Of a stretch of DNA of 64,000 nucleotides, positions 13,001 to 21,356 are shown piece after piece (position 1 is the first letter of the stretch; every line of letters begins with the position of its first letter). The DNA comes from Alcaligenaceae bacterium (GTDB taxonomy: Bacteria; Pseudomonadota; Gammaproteobacteria; Burkholderiales; Burkholderiaceae_B). The DNA is taken from positions 186,001 to 250,000 of the forward strand of contig JACCES010000003.1 in assembly GCA_013416455.1 (NCBI GenBank), given 5' to 3'. The notes below the pieces were generated by a model, which saw only the letters and a list, made by a program, of their open reading frames with translations, made no database searches and was not told the origin of the DNA. Both the position numbers and the translations under genes were made by a program.

Positions 13001-13592
13001 GGATGTCCTCGACCCGCACGAGGTTCTCGCGGGTATCCGACAGCCGGTTGGCGGTTTCCCGCCGGCGTTCCTTGTAGCGCGACACGCCCGCCGCCTCTTC
13101 GAGGAACACCCGCAGCTCTTCCGGCTTGGCCTCGATGATGCGATTGATCATCCCCTGGCCGATGATGGCATAGCCCCTGGCGCCCAGGCCGGTTCCCAGG
13201 AAGATGTCGTGGATGTCGCGGCGCCGGACCTGCTGGCCATTGATGTAGTAGCTGCTGGTCCCGTCGCGCGTCAGGACGCGGCGCACGGAGATTTCGGCAT
13301 AGGCGCCCCACTGCCCCGGCACGCGCCCTTCGCTATTGTCGAACACCAGTTCGACCGATGCGCGCCCGGCGGGCTTGCGGTTGCCGGAGCCATTGAAGAT
13401 GACGTCCTGCATCGATTCACCGCGCAGCTCGGAAGCCTTGGACTCGCCCAGCACCCAGCGGACGGCGTCGATGATGTTCGACTTGCCGCAACCATTCGGG
13501 CCGACCACTCCGACCAGTTGACTGGGCGTCGGGATGACCGTTGGGTCGACGAACGACTTGAAGCCGGCGAGTTTGATCTGCGTGAGTCGCAC
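10068..13592 (-). CDS. smc: Chromosome segregation protein SMC
   Basis: A 1174-residue SMC ATPase that acts with ScpA/ScpB in chromosome organisation. The N-terminus begins MRLTQIKLAGFKSFVDPT with Walker A GPNGCGKSN at about 31-39. Two long coiled coils rich in Glu, Arg, Gln and Ala flank a hinge (about 510-640). The C-terminus has the ABC signature LLSGGEKALTATAL and Walker B FCLLDEVDAPLDDAN. The start is at the first residue of the conserved N-terminus. Because of extreme codon bias, the opposite strand is open for almost the whole gene (10209-13640); that is a shadow, not a gene. Confidence 0.98.
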   Translation of the reverse strand: MRLTQIKLAGFKSFVDPTVIPTPSQLVGVVGPNGCGKSNIIDAVRWVLGESKASELRGESMQDVIFNGSGNRKPAGRASVELVFDNSEGRVPGQWGAYAEISVRRVLTRDGTSSYYINGQQVRRRDIHDIFLGTGLGARGYAIIGQGMINRIIEAKPEELRVFLEEAAGVSRYKERRRETANRLSDTRENLVRVEDILRELASNLERLEAQAEVAQRYRGLQQEGELKQRMLWLQREQAAREDRQQKAVAIEQAQAELESAMASMRAGEAALESRRQAHYAASDAVHAAQGRLYEAAALVSRLEAEIKHVSESRNRLHARRQQLQTQQQEWQEQQRHCVQQLDDLESEGETAAARSEELRAQTDDARDELPGIELSLRQAAGERDGLRVELSKVEQALALAAQAQRDADRQLQALEQRRDRLEQERGAVNAPDPLLIERLRGDCAAMEEQLEEAQAQLGELEERLPGLDDARRAAQAAAQEEARKLAGLEARLAALSRLQEDVQKQGALQPWLERHGLAELGRLWQRLHIEEGWETALESVLRERMSGLELRQLDQAAKLSTDAPPSRLALYQVPAAAPPPAPALPLRPLASLLRVGDPDLRSLLNDWLSGIYVCDDLAEAMAMRARLEPGMALVVAQGHVVDRHSIRFYAADSEQAGLLARQQEIEHLQRDIKAQQLMADQSVSQAARAETASQQASQAMGPARLRVSEITRRLHDVQLEHSRLRQLAEQSGERETRLAADLAEIRAQSEDLAAIRAEAEDRFESLDEQLAEWQTRFADAEMSGEAQHDRAEAARQRLRELERQAQEAEYAQRALQARQADLQRNRQMAEEQERRAALDLEGLQGELFELDAAAAEAGLQEALEQRAAREEALGQARIELDNIAATLRGADEDRMKLERSLEPMRARITELQLQEQAARLAVEQFAEQLDAHKVDRAELRSQLGEQSAEWRRVGWLQSEVQRLARAVEALGPVNLAALDELTAARERKEFLDAQHADLMLAIETLEDAIRKIDRESRQLLQDTFNVVNGHFGELFPRLFGGGEAKLIITGEDLLDAGVQVMAQPPGKRNSTIHLLSGGEKALTATALVFALFRLNPAPFCLLDEVDAPLDDANTERYASLVNGMSEHTQFLFISHNKIAMQMARQLIGVTMQEQGVSRIVAVDIESALQLAEA

Positions 13593-13729
13593 AGTGGAGA
13601 AAGGAACGAAGAAAAAGGGCGCCCTGATCGCAGGCTATGATAACCCAGCGCCCACGGACCGACGGCGGCCAACCGACATGAAATACAAAAGACGTTATTA
13701 TTTTCTGTTTTCATGCGCCCGCCCCCCGC

Positions 13730-13735
13730 TATACT
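13730..13735 (+). promoter_or_regulatory. Candidate -10 element upstream of lplT
   Basis: A TATACT hexamer sits about 74 nt upstream of the lplT start, in the 216-bp smc/lplT divergent gap. No convincing -35 hexamer was found at 16-18 bp, so this is weak. Confidence 0.25.
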
Positions 13736-13808
13736 CAGTAACCTTTGAAACCATAAGCCACAAACGGCCCGTAGCGCACGGTCGGCTTCAAGAAAAACGG
13801 GATCACTG

Positions 13809-15131
13809 TTGAACCGAGGATTTTATCTCGTCATGATTGCCCAGGCATTGTCGTCAGTCGCCGACAATGCCTTGCTGATCGCCGCCATCGCACTCATTGC
13901 GGATCTGCACGGCCCGGACTGGATGGCCCCCATGATGAAGTGGTGGTTCGCCCTTGCCTATGTGGCTTTGGCGGCCTTCGTCGGGGCCTTCGCCGACACC
14001 CTGCCCAAAGGCCGCGTCATGTTCATCACGAACGCGGTCAAGATGGCGGGCTGTGCCCTGATGTTCGGCTGCCAGAGCATGGGGCTGTCCAACGATTCGC
14101 AGCTGGCCGCCGTATTCATCGCCTATACCCTGGTGGGCGTGGGCGCTGCGGCCTACTCGCCCGCCAAGTACGGCATCGTCACCGAAATGCTGCCTCCGCA
14201 GGATCTGGTCAAAGGCAACAGCTGGATCGAAGGCCTGACGGTGGTTTCCATCATCGTCGGCACCGTGGTGGGTGGCCTGCTCATCAACCCCACCATTTCC
14301 GAGGCCCTGCTGTCCCATCCCTGGATCAGCGCGCTCGTGCACACCCGCACCGAAGCCGCCATTCTGCTGATCGGCATCATCTACCTGGCGGCCGCGCTCA
14401 CCAATCTGGCCATACCGCGCACCAATGTGACCTATCCGCGCCAGGAACGCAATCCGGTGAAACTGATCGCCGTGTTTGCGGGCTATGTGCGGATTCTGTG
14501 GCACGACAAGCTGGGGCAGATCTCGCTGGCCGTCACCACCCTGTTCTGGGGCGCCGGTGCCACCCTGCAGTTCATCGTCATCGAGTGGGGCGCACAGCAT
14601 CTGGGCTACCGGCTGGACCAATCCTCCATATTGATGGGCGTCGCCGCCATCGGCACCGTCGTCGGCGCGATGCTGGCCGGCAGGGTGCCCCTGCGCCGGG
14701 CGCTTTCCGTGCTGCCCATCGGCATCGCCATGGGCTTCACGGTCATGCTCATGCCGGTGGTCCACGAAAAGTGGGCGGTCTACAGCCTGTTGCTGGTGGT
14801 GGGCGGGCTCTCGGGCTATTTCGTCGTCCCCATGAATGCGCTCCTGCAGCATCGCGGCCACGTGCTGCTGTCCGCGGGGCATTCCATCGCCGTACAGAAC
14901 TTCAATGAACAGCTGAACATCCTGCTCATGCTGGCCGTCTACAGCCTGATGCTCTGGCTGCAGCTGCCCATCAACGTGATCATCGTCATCTTCGGGATGC
15001 TCGTGGCGACGCTGATGCTGGTGATCATGCGCTGGAACCGGCGCAACCACCTCGAAAACCCCGGCCTGCAGAACACCATCGGCCAGCACGGCCACGGGCA
15101 GGCGCTAGGGTCTGTTGGCCCCAGGCACTGA
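13809..15131 (+). CDS. lplT: Lysophospholipid transporter LplT (MFS)
   Basis: A 440-residue major facilitator protein with about 12 membrane segments that flips lysophospholipids across the inner membrane for re-acylation. Recognisable family blocks are IAQALSSVADNALLIAAIAL, FVGAFADTLPKGRVMFITN, YTLVGVGAAAYSPAKYGI, LFWGAGATLQF and FVVPMNALLQHRGH. The start is a TTG at 13809 (MNRGFYLVMIAQ), which aligns with the E. coli LplT N-terminal region; the first ATG in frame is eight codons later. The usual partner acyltransferase (Aas) is not adjacent. Its last 27 bp overlap the end of the convergent uracil-DNA glycosylase gene. Confidence 0.9.
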   Translation: MNRGFYLVMIAQALSSVADNALLIAAIALIADLHGPDWMAPMMKWWFALAYVALAAFVGAFADTLPKGRVMFITNAVKMAGCALMFGCQSMGLSNDSQLAAVFIAYTLVGVGAAAYSPAKYGIVTEMLPPQDLVKGNSWIEGLTVVSIIVGTVVGGLLINPTISEALLSHPWISALVHTRTEAAILLIGIIYLAAALTNLAIPRTNVTYPRQERNPVKLIAVFAGYVRILWHDKLGQISLAVTTLFWGAGATLQFIVIEWGAQHLGYRLDQSSILMGVAAIGTVVGAMLAGRVPLRRALSVLPIGIAMGFTVMLMPVVHEKWAVYSLLLVVGGLSGYFVVPMNALLQHRGHVLLSAGHSIAVQNFNEQLNILLMLAVYSLMLWLQLPINVIIVIFGMLVATLMLVIMRWNRRNHLENPGLQNTIGQHGHGQALGSVGPRH

Positions 15132-16001
15132 ATCCGGCCGGCAGTCCCGCAGCAGGTTGAGGTCGCGCCAGGCATCGGCCTTGTATTGGGCATGCAGCAG
15201 CAAGGACACCGGATGATGGGTCACGATCAGGGGGATGCTGCGGCCCTCGTCGTCGACGAAGGCATGCACGCGCCCCCGCAATGCATCGAGCTCTTCGTTG
15301 CGGCCCAGCAGCGTACCGGCGGAAACGCGCCCCAGCGCCACCAGGCAGGCCGGGCGCAGCAGACTGATCTGGCGTCTGAGGAAAGGCAGACAGGCCGCGA
15401 TCTCGCTGGCTTCCGGGCTGCGATTGCCCATGGGCCGGCATTTCAGCACATTGGTGAAGTAGACGGGGGAGGCATCGGTAATGCCCACGGAAGCCAGCAT
15501 GGCCCGCAGCAGGTCGCCCGCCCTGCCCTGGAACGGCCTGCCCATGCTGTCGTCATACTCGCCGGGGGCCTCGCCGATGAACATCCAGTGCGGCGCCTGC
15601 GCGGCACCCTCGCCGAACACCGTCCGGCCACGCACTTCGTGCAGGCCGCAAGCCTCGCACCCTGCGACATGCTCGCGCAGGGAATCCAGGTCGCCGCCCC
15701 CCGGCGCGCCGGAGGGCGCCGCCGCGAGGGGCTCACGCCCCTGGGCCGGAATCTCCGCGGCCGGCGCTGGCGGACGCTCGGGCATGGCCTGCTTCAGCAG
15801 TTGCCTGATGGATGCGGGCCCATCGCGGCGCGAAGGGTCTGAAGCCGCGGCGGGACCCTCTGCCGCCACGACGGGCGGCGGGTCGTCAGGAGCCCGCAAT
15901 CCGGCAAACGGGGCGGCGCTCAAATGCGCAAGCATGCGCGCATCGATGCCGATTTCCTGCAGCCAGGCGCGCTGAAGCCGGGTCACCACAGGTTTATCCA
16001 T
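15105..16001 (-). CDS. Uracil-DNA glycosylase, family 4-like [4Fe-4S]
   Basis: Removes uracil from DNA. The 298-residue protein has an N-terminal Pro/Ala-rich extension (about 30-105), then the glycosylase domain. Motif 1 is GEAPGEYDD (from residue 143), motif 2 is THHP near the C-terminus. The four likely cluster cysteines are C115, C118, C188 and C204 (CEACGLH, TNVLKCRPMGNRSP, IAACLPFL). The frame extends upstream inside tsaB-rimI, but ATG 16001 (MDKPVVTRLQ) is the sensible start, 13 bp after the tsaB-rimI stop, implying an operon. Similar DnaQ/SPO1-polymerase-like annotations exist in related genomes for this gene position. The C-terminal residues ANRP and the TAG stop fall in a degenerate copy of the repeat end described at 29281. 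Confidence 0.9.
   Translation of the reverse strand: MDKPVVTRLQRAWLQEIGIDARMLAHLSAAPFAGLRAPDDPPPVVAAEGPAAASDPSRRDGPASIRQLLKQAMPERPPAPAAEIPAQGREPLAAAPSGAPGGGDLDSLREHVAGCEACGLHEVRGRTVFGEGAAQAPHWMFIGEAPGEYDDSMGRPFQGRAGDLLRAMLASVGITDASPVYFTNVLKCRPMGNRSPEASEIAACLPFLRRQISLLRPACLVALGRVSAGTLLGRNEELDALRGRVHAFVDDEGRSIPLIVTHHPVSLLLHAQYKADAWRDLNLLRDCRPDSVPGANRP
15106..15121. repeat. Degenerate trace of the repeat end at the lplT/UDG junction
   Basis: TAGGGTCTGTTGGCCC matches the outer end of the 29281 element at 12 of 16 positions. It lies in the overlapping 3' ends of lplT and the uracil-DNA glycosylase gene and includes the latter's stop codon on the minus strand. Short and degenerate, so chance cannot be excluded. 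Confidence 0.35.
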
Positions 16002-16014
16002 GAACCGCGACTCC

Positions 16015-17262
16015 TCAGGCCCCTGGCCGCAATAGTTTGCGCATGACGCGCGCATCTTCCCGCGCTCCCCGTCCCGCGGGGTAATAATCCTTGCGCACGG
16101 CAATCTGCTCGAACCCGTGCCGCTGGTAGAAGGCAAGGGCCCGCACGTTCGAAGGGCGCACTTCCAGCAGCACGGCCGGCAGTTCGCGGGCCAGCGCTTC
16201 CTGCTCGCAATGCCGGATCAAGGCCGTCCCCACGCCTTCGCCCTGGGCATCGGGAGCCACGGCGATGACCAGCAGATGAGCGAGATCGGGTGCGTACATG
16301 GTCATGCTGAAGCCGATGACGCGGCCATGCCGATGCGCCACCCAGCCACCGTAGCCTGCCTTCAGGCCATCGGAAAAATTGCCCGACGTCCAGGGAAACT
16401 GCTGCACCGAGGCCTCGATCGCCGCCACGGCATCGACATCGGCGGGCTCCATGGGCCGCACTGCCACGCCCAGGCCCGGCGCCTTCGGGTTGCCCCCCAT
16501 GCCCTGCTCCCGTTCCCGGGTGGTGAAAGCCACTTTGTCGCGCACATACAGCGGGGCAGCCTGTTCCGGCGGCACATGCCGGCCGGCCTGGAACAGCGGC
16601 AGCGCCAGCCGGCCGACCGCTACGGCATCCGGACGCAGGGGCGGCCCCAGCACCAGCCCGGCCGCCGGCAGGACAAGCGATTCCAGCCCCGGACACAAAT
16701 GCACGCCATCACCGATGAGCCGCCACTGCCCGCCCGGCGGCAGCCCGTGGGGCATGGCCGCCGCCTGCCCCAGCCACAGGGGCACGTCGGCCGCGGCCAG
16801 CAGCATGGGCGCCTGCAGCGACACCCAACCGCCTTCATCCTCGGGCGCATAGGCGGCCAGATAGACTTCACCCATGCGCGCATCCTGGATCGCCACCCTG
16901 ACGGATTGCGCGGCGCCGGCAGAGGCGATTTCACGGTCGCGCTCCGCCACCGCCATCAGACTGGCCACCGGGACAACCGGTATCTGCAGGGCAAATGCGA
17001 TCCCCTGGGCGACGCCGCAGGCCACACGCAAGCCGGTGAATCCGCCCGGGCCCTGCCCGAAGGCCACGGCCGACAGGGCAACACGGCCCAGGCCGCGCTC
17101 GGCCAGCAGTTCGTCCGCCATGGGCAGCATGCGTTCGGCATGCTCACCGGTGGCGTCGTGTTCGAGCCGCGACACCAGCACGCGGCCATCCGCGCGGCGG
17201 GAAACGAGCGCAACACTGCACAGGCTGCCGGATGTCTCGAAGGCGAGTAAATGAAGGGTCAT
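16015..17262 (-). CDS. Fused TsaB (tRNA t6A biosynthesis) - RimI (ribosomal protein acetyltransferase)
   Basis: A 415-residue two-domain protein. Residues 1-250 are TsaB, the partner of TsaD in N6-threonylcarbamoyl-adenosine formation on tRNAs reading ANN codons. The typical start is LLAFETSGSLCSVAL, with HAERMLPMADELL and GQGPGGFTGLRVACGVAQGIA. Residues about 264-412 are a GNAT acetyltransferase of the RimI type, with the acetyl-CoA loop QGEGVGTAL (340-348), EVRPSNVRALAFYQRHGF and the YYP segment. The two genes are separate neighbours in E. coli and many bacteria. ATG 17262 is the start; the frame is open 31 codons further but without homology. It is followed by the uracil-DNA glycosylase after 13 bp. 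Confidence 0.93.
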   Translation of the reverse strand: MTLHLLAFETSGSLCSVALVSRRADGRVLVSRLEHDATGEHAERMLPMADELLAERGLGRVALSAVAFGQGPGGFTGLRVACGVAQGIAFALQIPVVPVASLMAVAERDREIASAGAAQSVRVAIQDARMGEVYLAAYAPEDEGGWVSLQAPMLLAAADVPLWLGQAAAMPHGLPPGGQWRLIGDGVHLCPGLESLVLPAAGLVLGPPLRPDAVAVGRLALPLFQAGRHVPPEQAAPLYVRDKVAFTTREREQGMGGNPKAPGLGVAVRPMEPADVDAVAAIEASVQQFPWTSGNFSDGLKAGYGGWVAHRHGRVIGFSMTMYAPDLAHLLVIAVAPDAQGEGVGTALIRHCEQEALARELPAVLLEVRPSNVRALAFYQRHGFEQIAVRKDYYPAGRGAREDARVMRKLLRPGA

Positions 17263-17495
17263 GGCGCTGATTTTAATACGCCGCGCCGGGCCGGCCGCGC
17301 CCCGCCGGCGCAGACGCGGCCGCAGTGGCGGATTCATTGCCGGAAACAGTACCAATTTGGTGCGGATGGTTCTAAGATTTATTCTTCAGGGCGGCCCGCG
17401 CCCCGGCGACCCGGCCGCATCCTACCGGATGCTTAATATGTAATATCTTGCTACTACAGCTTCACCGCGTCTTCCCACCCTGTTACATTTTCCCC

Positions 17496-18230
17496 ATGAA
17501 CACACAGAACCAATCCCTATCCCGCAAAATTCTCATCGTCGATGACGATCCTCGCTTGCGTGATCTCCTGCGCCGGTATCTGTCGGAACAGGGGTTCAAT
17601 GTCTTCGTTGCGGAAGACGCCAAGGAAATGGGCAAGCTGTGGCAACGAGAACATTTCGATCTGCTCGTGCTGGACCTCATGCTGCCGGGGGAAGATGGCC
17701 TGTCCATCTGTCGGCGGCTGCGGGGCGGGCACGACAACACCCCCATCATCATCCTGACGGCCAAGGCCGAGGAAATCGACCGCATCGTCGGGCTGGAAAT
17801 GGGCGCGGACGATTATCTTTCCAAACCTTTCAATCCGCGCGAACTGCTGGCGCGGGTGAATGCCATCCTGCGCCGTCGCGGCACTGAAGAGCATCCCGGC
17901 GCGCCCAGCCAGGAAAACGAATCCATCGAGTTCGGCCCCTACGTGCTGAACCTGTCCACACGCACCCTCACGAAGAACAATGAACCGGTGCCCATTACCA
18001 CCGGCGAATTCTCGGTACTGAAGGTGTTCGCCCGCCATCCCAAGATTCCGCTGTCGCGCGACAAGCTCATGGAATTGGCCCGGGGCCGCGAGTACGAAGC
18101 CTTCGACCGCAGTCTGGACGTGCAGATCTCGCGGCTGCGCAAGCTCATCGAACCCAATCCGTCCAAGCCGGTGTTCATCCAGACCGTATGGGGCTTGGGG
18201 TATGTATTCGTTCCTGACGGCGGTCAATAG
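17496..18230 (+). CDS. risA: OmpR-family response regulator (RisA-like)
   Basis: A 244-residue two-component regulator. The receiver domain has the acidic pocket VDDDP (16-19), phosphoacceptor D60 in LVLDLMLPGEDG, a conserved Thr in ILTAKA and Lys in LSKPF. The winged-helix output domain covers about 140-240 (TTGEFSVLKVFARHP, SLDVQISRLRKLIE). The N-terminus MNTQNQSLSRKILIVDDDPRL matches what I recall of Bordetella RisA. ATG 17496 is chosen; the frame is open 16 codons upstream without support. The sensor gene risS follows after 37 bp. It probably controls envelope and osmolarity or Mg-related genes, as known for Bordetella RisAS; targets are not visible here. Confidence 0.9.
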   Translation: MNTQNQSLSRKILIVDDDPRLRDLLRRYLSEQGFNVFVAEDAKEMGKLWQREHFDLLVLDLMLPGEDGLSICRRLRGGHDNTPIIILTAKAEEIDRIVGLEMGADDYLSKPFNPRELLARVNAILRRRGTEEHPGAPSQENESIEFGPYVLNLSTRTLTKNNEPVPITTGEFSVLKVFARHPKIPLSRDKLMELARGREYEAFDRSLDVQISRLRKLIEPNPSKPVFIQTVWGLGYVFVPDGGQ

Positions 18231-18267
18231 ACTGCGGGCGGGCATGGTTTCGTAGGCTTCTTCCGCC

Positions 18268-19662
18268 ATGTCCAACCCCACGAAACCGCGGGGCAACCCG
18301 ACGCCGCGCTTCCGCCTGGGCCTGTTCAGCCGCTCTTTCCTGCTGCTGGCCGCTCTGATGCTGGTCAGCCTGGGCGCCTGGCTTCAGGTCTTTTTCAGCA
18401 TGGAAGAAGGCCCGCGCGCCGGGCAGATGGCTCAACGCGTCACCACCGCGGTCAGTATCACGCGGTCCGCGCTGGTCTACGCGCCAACGAGCGTAAGGCC
18501 GGCGCTGCTGCTCGATCTCGCCACCAAGGAAAGCCTGCGGGTCCAGCCCCGCGAAGAATCCGACGTACTCGAAGCCCTGCCCGCTTCCAATTACTGGAAG
18601 CATGTAGCGGCGCAGATCCGCGACAAGCTGGGCGCCCACACCCAGGTGATATGGAGCGTGAACCAGATTCCGGGCGTATGGGTCAGCTTCGAGATCAATG
18701 ATGATCAGTACTGGCTCGTCTTCGAGCGCGAGCAGCTTGCGCTGACCGCCGGCATCGAATGGCTGGGCTGGGGCGCCACCGCCCTGCTGCTGGCCCTGAT
18801 CGGCGCGGCTGTGAGCGTGCGATTCGTGAATCGCCCCCTGGCTCAGCTGGCCAAGGTGGCCCAGCAGCTCGCGCGTGGCGAAACCCCTTCGCCCCTGCCC
18901 GAAAAAGGCCCCGCCGAAATCCGCGACATGAACATCGCCTTCAACCGCATGGCGCGGGACATCCGGCAGGCCGAGGCGGATCGCGAGATCATGCTTGCGG
19001 GCATCTCGCACGACCTGCGCACCCCGCTGGCACGCATGCGCCTGGAAATCGAGATGAGCAACGTGAGCGACGACACGCGGGCCGCCATCGACGAAGATCT
19101 CGCCCAGATCGATCACAGCATAGACCAGCTCATGGAATACGCCCGGCCCGCGGGGAAGGTGCCCGAACAGGGCATAGACGTTTCTTCGGTGCTCAGAGAC
19201 CTGTTCGAACGCGAACGCAGCCACACCGAATCGCTGGGCGGCATTCTGGAAGCCGATATCGAGCCCAATCTGTTTGCCCGCATCAACGCTCACGACCTCA
19301 AGCGCATCGTGGGCAACCTGATCGAAAACGCCCGCCGCTACGGCCGCACCCCGGAAGATGACCGCGCCCACATAGAGCTGTCGGCCACGCAGCGCGGCAA
19401 CATCGTTTCCATCGAAGTGCGCGACCAGGGGCGCGGCATTGCCGCCAATGACATCCAGCGCCTGCTGCGCCCCTTTTCCCGGGGCGAATCCGCCCGCACC
19501 GGTGTCAGCGGCGCCGGCCTGGGGCTTGCCATCGTGGAGCGTCTGCTCGGCCAGGTCGGCGGGCAGCTCGAACTCATTTCCCACCCGCCCGGCGGCTTGG
19601 TGGCGCGCATCGAAATTCCCAAGTACCGGCCTCGCGGCTATCAGGTGGAAACCCACGCCTGA
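18268..19662 (+). CDS. risS: EnvZ-type sensor histidine kinase (RisS-like)
   Basis: A 464-residue inner-membrane sensor kinase. It has a membrane segment at about 22-42, a periplasmic domain at about 45-160, a second membrane segment at about 165-185, and a HAMP linker (VNRPLAQLAKVAQQLARGE). The dimerisation/H-box is LAGISHDLRTPLARMRLE with phosphorylated H248. The ATPase domain has an N-box IVGNLIENARRYG, G1 DQGRGI and G2 GAGLGLAIV. It phosphorylates the upstream RisA-like regulator. The periplasmic domain is full length; in B. pertussis risS is known to be broken, so this organism carries the intact form. Confidence 0.9.
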   Translation: MSNPTKPRGNPTPRFRLGLFSRSFLLLAALMLVSLGAWLQVFFSMEEGPRAGQMAQRVTTAVSITRSALVYAPTSVRPALLLDLATKESLRVQPREESDVLEALPASNYWKHVAAQIRDKLGAHTQVIWSVNQIPGVWVSFEINDDQYWLVFEREQLALTAGIEWLGWGATALLLALIGAAVSVRFVNRPLAQLAKVAQQLARGETPSPLPEKGPAEIRDMNIAFNRMARDIRQAEADREIMLAGISHDLRTPLARMRLEIEMSNVSDDTRAAIDEDLAQIDHSIDQLMEYARPAGKVPEQGIDVSSVLRDLFERERSHTESLGGILEADIEPNLFARINAHDLKRIVGNLIENARRYGRTPEDDRAHIELSATQRGNIVSIEVRDQGRGIAANDIQRLLRPFSRGESARTGVSGAGLGLAIVERLLGQVGGQLELISHPPGGLVARIEIPKYRPRGYQVETHA

Positions 19663-19725
19663 TGCCATAGAATGCGGTGAAAGACTCTCAGCCGCAGGGG
19701 CGAGCCATCACATCAAGGATGAACG

Positions 19726-20274
19726 ATGAAGACGATAGGCGACAAACTGGAACCGTTCCGAATCACCGGCGTGAAACCGGGCTTCAACGAACACGAGGAA
19801 AATGGCGTATCCGCCTTCGAAGACATTACCGAAAGCTCATTCCCGGGAAAATGGAAGGTCATCTACTTCTACCCCAAGGACTTCACTTTCGTCTGCCCCA
19901 CTGAAATCGTCGGTTTCAACAACCTGGCCCAGGAATTCGCGCAGCGCGACGCCGTCCTCATGGGCGGCTCGGTCGACAACGAGTACGTCAAGCTGGCCTG
20001 GCGGCGCGAACAGACCGAACTCGGAAAGCTCGGCCACTACCAGTTCAGCGACATGACCGGCGCCCTGGTCGATCAGCTGGGCGTGCGCGACCGTTCCGAA
20101 GGCGTCGCGCATCGCGCCACTTTCATCGTCGACCCGGACAACATCATCCAGCACGTTTCCGTGAACAGCGCCAATGTGGGGCGCAACCCCGAAGAAATCC
20201 TGCGCATCCTGGATGCGCTCCAGACTGACGAACTCTGCCCCTGCAATCGCGGCATCGGCGGCGATACGCTCTAG
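19726..20274 (+). CDS. ahpC: AhpC-type 2-Cys peroxiredoxin
   Basis: Reduces hydrogen peroxide and organic hydroperoxides. The 182-residue protein has the peroxidatic Cys in DFTFVCPTEIVGF (C57) and a C-terminal resolving site CPCN (C171/C173), then a short tail lacking the YF helix. No AhpF or AhpD gene is adjacent, so the electron donor must be elsewhere. It stands alone downstream of risS (64 bp) and converges on the LysR gene after 16 bp. TAGAAT at 19668-19673 could be part of its own promoter, with low confidence. Confidence 0.92.
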   Translation: MKTIGDKLEPFRITGVKPGFNEHEENGVSAFEDITESSFPGKWKVIYFYPKDFTFVCPTEIVGFNNLAQEFAQRDAVLMGGSVDNEYVKLAWRREQTELGKLGHYQFSDMTGALVDQLGVRDRSEGVAHRATFIVDPDNIIQHVSVNSANVGRNPEEILRILDALQTDELCPCNRGIGGDTL

Positions 20275-20290
20275 AAAGCGGCAACGCCGG

Positions 20291-21238
20291 TCAGGCCGGC
20301 GGCCTTGGCGGAACCTGCGATGCGCGCGGCGGCTCGTGCATCCGGAAGCTCGCTGCTGCTTCCCGCACATGCGCAATGAAATGGTCCAGCGCACCCGACA
20401 GCGCTCGCGGGTTATATGCTACAGCCAGATGGGCTTCCGGCACCCTGGCGTCCGCCAACGGCACATAGACCACGCCTTCCGCCCGCAATTGCTGCATGGT
20501 ATAGGGAACCAGCGACACCCCCATGCCTGCTGCGACAAAAGTGACGACAGACGTCATCTGGGGCACCTCGATTCTCAGCTCAGGCGTGAAACCACTGCTT
20601 TCGCAGGCATGAATGACAGCGTCATGTATGCTCGCGCCGACTTTGCGCGGATAGAAGATGAAAGGTTCGCCTTGCATGTCCTGCAAACGGATGGATGGCC
20701 GGCCAGCAAGGCGATGCCCGTGCGGCAGCACCGCCACCAGCGGTTCGTGCAGCAGAATTTCAACTCGCACGCCAGCCGTTTCGGGAGCCGGCGCCCGAAT
20801 GAAGGCCAGGTCGGCCCTGCCATCGTGAATGGCTACGACGAGTTCATTCGTTGTCTGTTCAAGCAATGTAATGGCCACTTCGGGATATCGCTGCCGGCAG
20901 GCCTGGATCACCCGCGGCACGAAAGGGTGAATACTGGCCGACACGGTAAAACCGATTATGAGTTTGCCGATCTGACTCTTGCCTGCACGCCGCGCCGTTT
21001 CCACCGCACGGTCGGCTCCCTGCATGACGCGGATCGCTTCCCTGCGAAAAGCCTGTCCGGCTTCGGTCAGTTCCACACCACGGCGGCCCCTCAATAAAAG
21101 TGTGACGCCCAGCTCCCGCTCAAGTTGCTGTATCTGCTGACTCAACGGCGGTTGGCCAATTCCCAGGCGCTCGGCGGCCCGAGTGAAATGCAGTTCTTCC
21201 GCCACGGCGAGGAAATAGCGCAGATGCCTGAGTTCCAT
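20291..21238 (-). CDS. LysR-family transcriptional regulator
   Basis: A 315-residue LTTR. The N-terminal winged HTH (1-60) reads MELRHLRYFLAVAEELHFTRAAERL then PPLSQQIQQLERELG. The effector domain runs from about 90, typical of the CatR/BenM-like group (VEILLHEPLVAVLPHGHRLA). It is divergent from the hydrolase-Bug-isomerase operon, the usual arrangement for an LTTR and its target. An AT-rich dyad lies just upstream of its start. The inducer is unknown; the target genes suggest an organic acid. Confidence 0.93.
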   Translation of the reverse strand: MELRHLRYFLAVAEELHFTRAAERLGIGQPPLSQQIQQLERELGVTLLLRGRRGVELTEAGQAFRREAIRVMQGADRAVETARRAGKSQIGKLIIGFTVSASIHPFVPRVIQACRQRYPEVAITLLEQTTNELVVAIHDGRADLAFIRAPAPETAGVRVEILLHEPLVAVLPHGHRLAGRPSIRLQDMQGEPFIFYPRKVGASIHDAVIHACESSGFTPELRIEVPQMTSVVTFVAAGMGVSLVPYTMQQLRAEGVVYVPLADARVPEAHLAVAYNPRALSGALDHFIAHVREAAASFRMHEPPRASQVPPRPPA

Positions 21239-21245
21239 ATGTATT

Positions 21246-21263
21246 AAATATCAATAAATATTT
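21246..21263. promoter_or_regulatory. AT-rich dyad, possible LysR box
   Basis: AAATAT (21246-21251) and ATATTT (21258-21263) form a 6-bp inverted repeat with a 6-nt centre, inside a markedly AT-rich stretch (about 21236-21305) in otherwise GC-rich DNA. It lies 8 bp upstream of the LysR start and about 94 bp upstream of the hydrolase start, as expected for an LTTR operator. The assignment is inferred from position. Confidence 0.4.
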
Positions 21264-21356
21264 TTCATATATTGGACTAATAATAAAGCACCTCGTAATA
21301 TTTCGGCAATCAAGGTGTCTCTCCATTTCTTATTCCTAACCTGCGGGGATAACGAC

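Noticed and set aside
10209-13640. A 1143-codon open frame on the plus strand opposite smc
   Set aside because: Exact antisense of a clear smc gene; open only because of third-position GC bias, with low-complexity composition and no family features.
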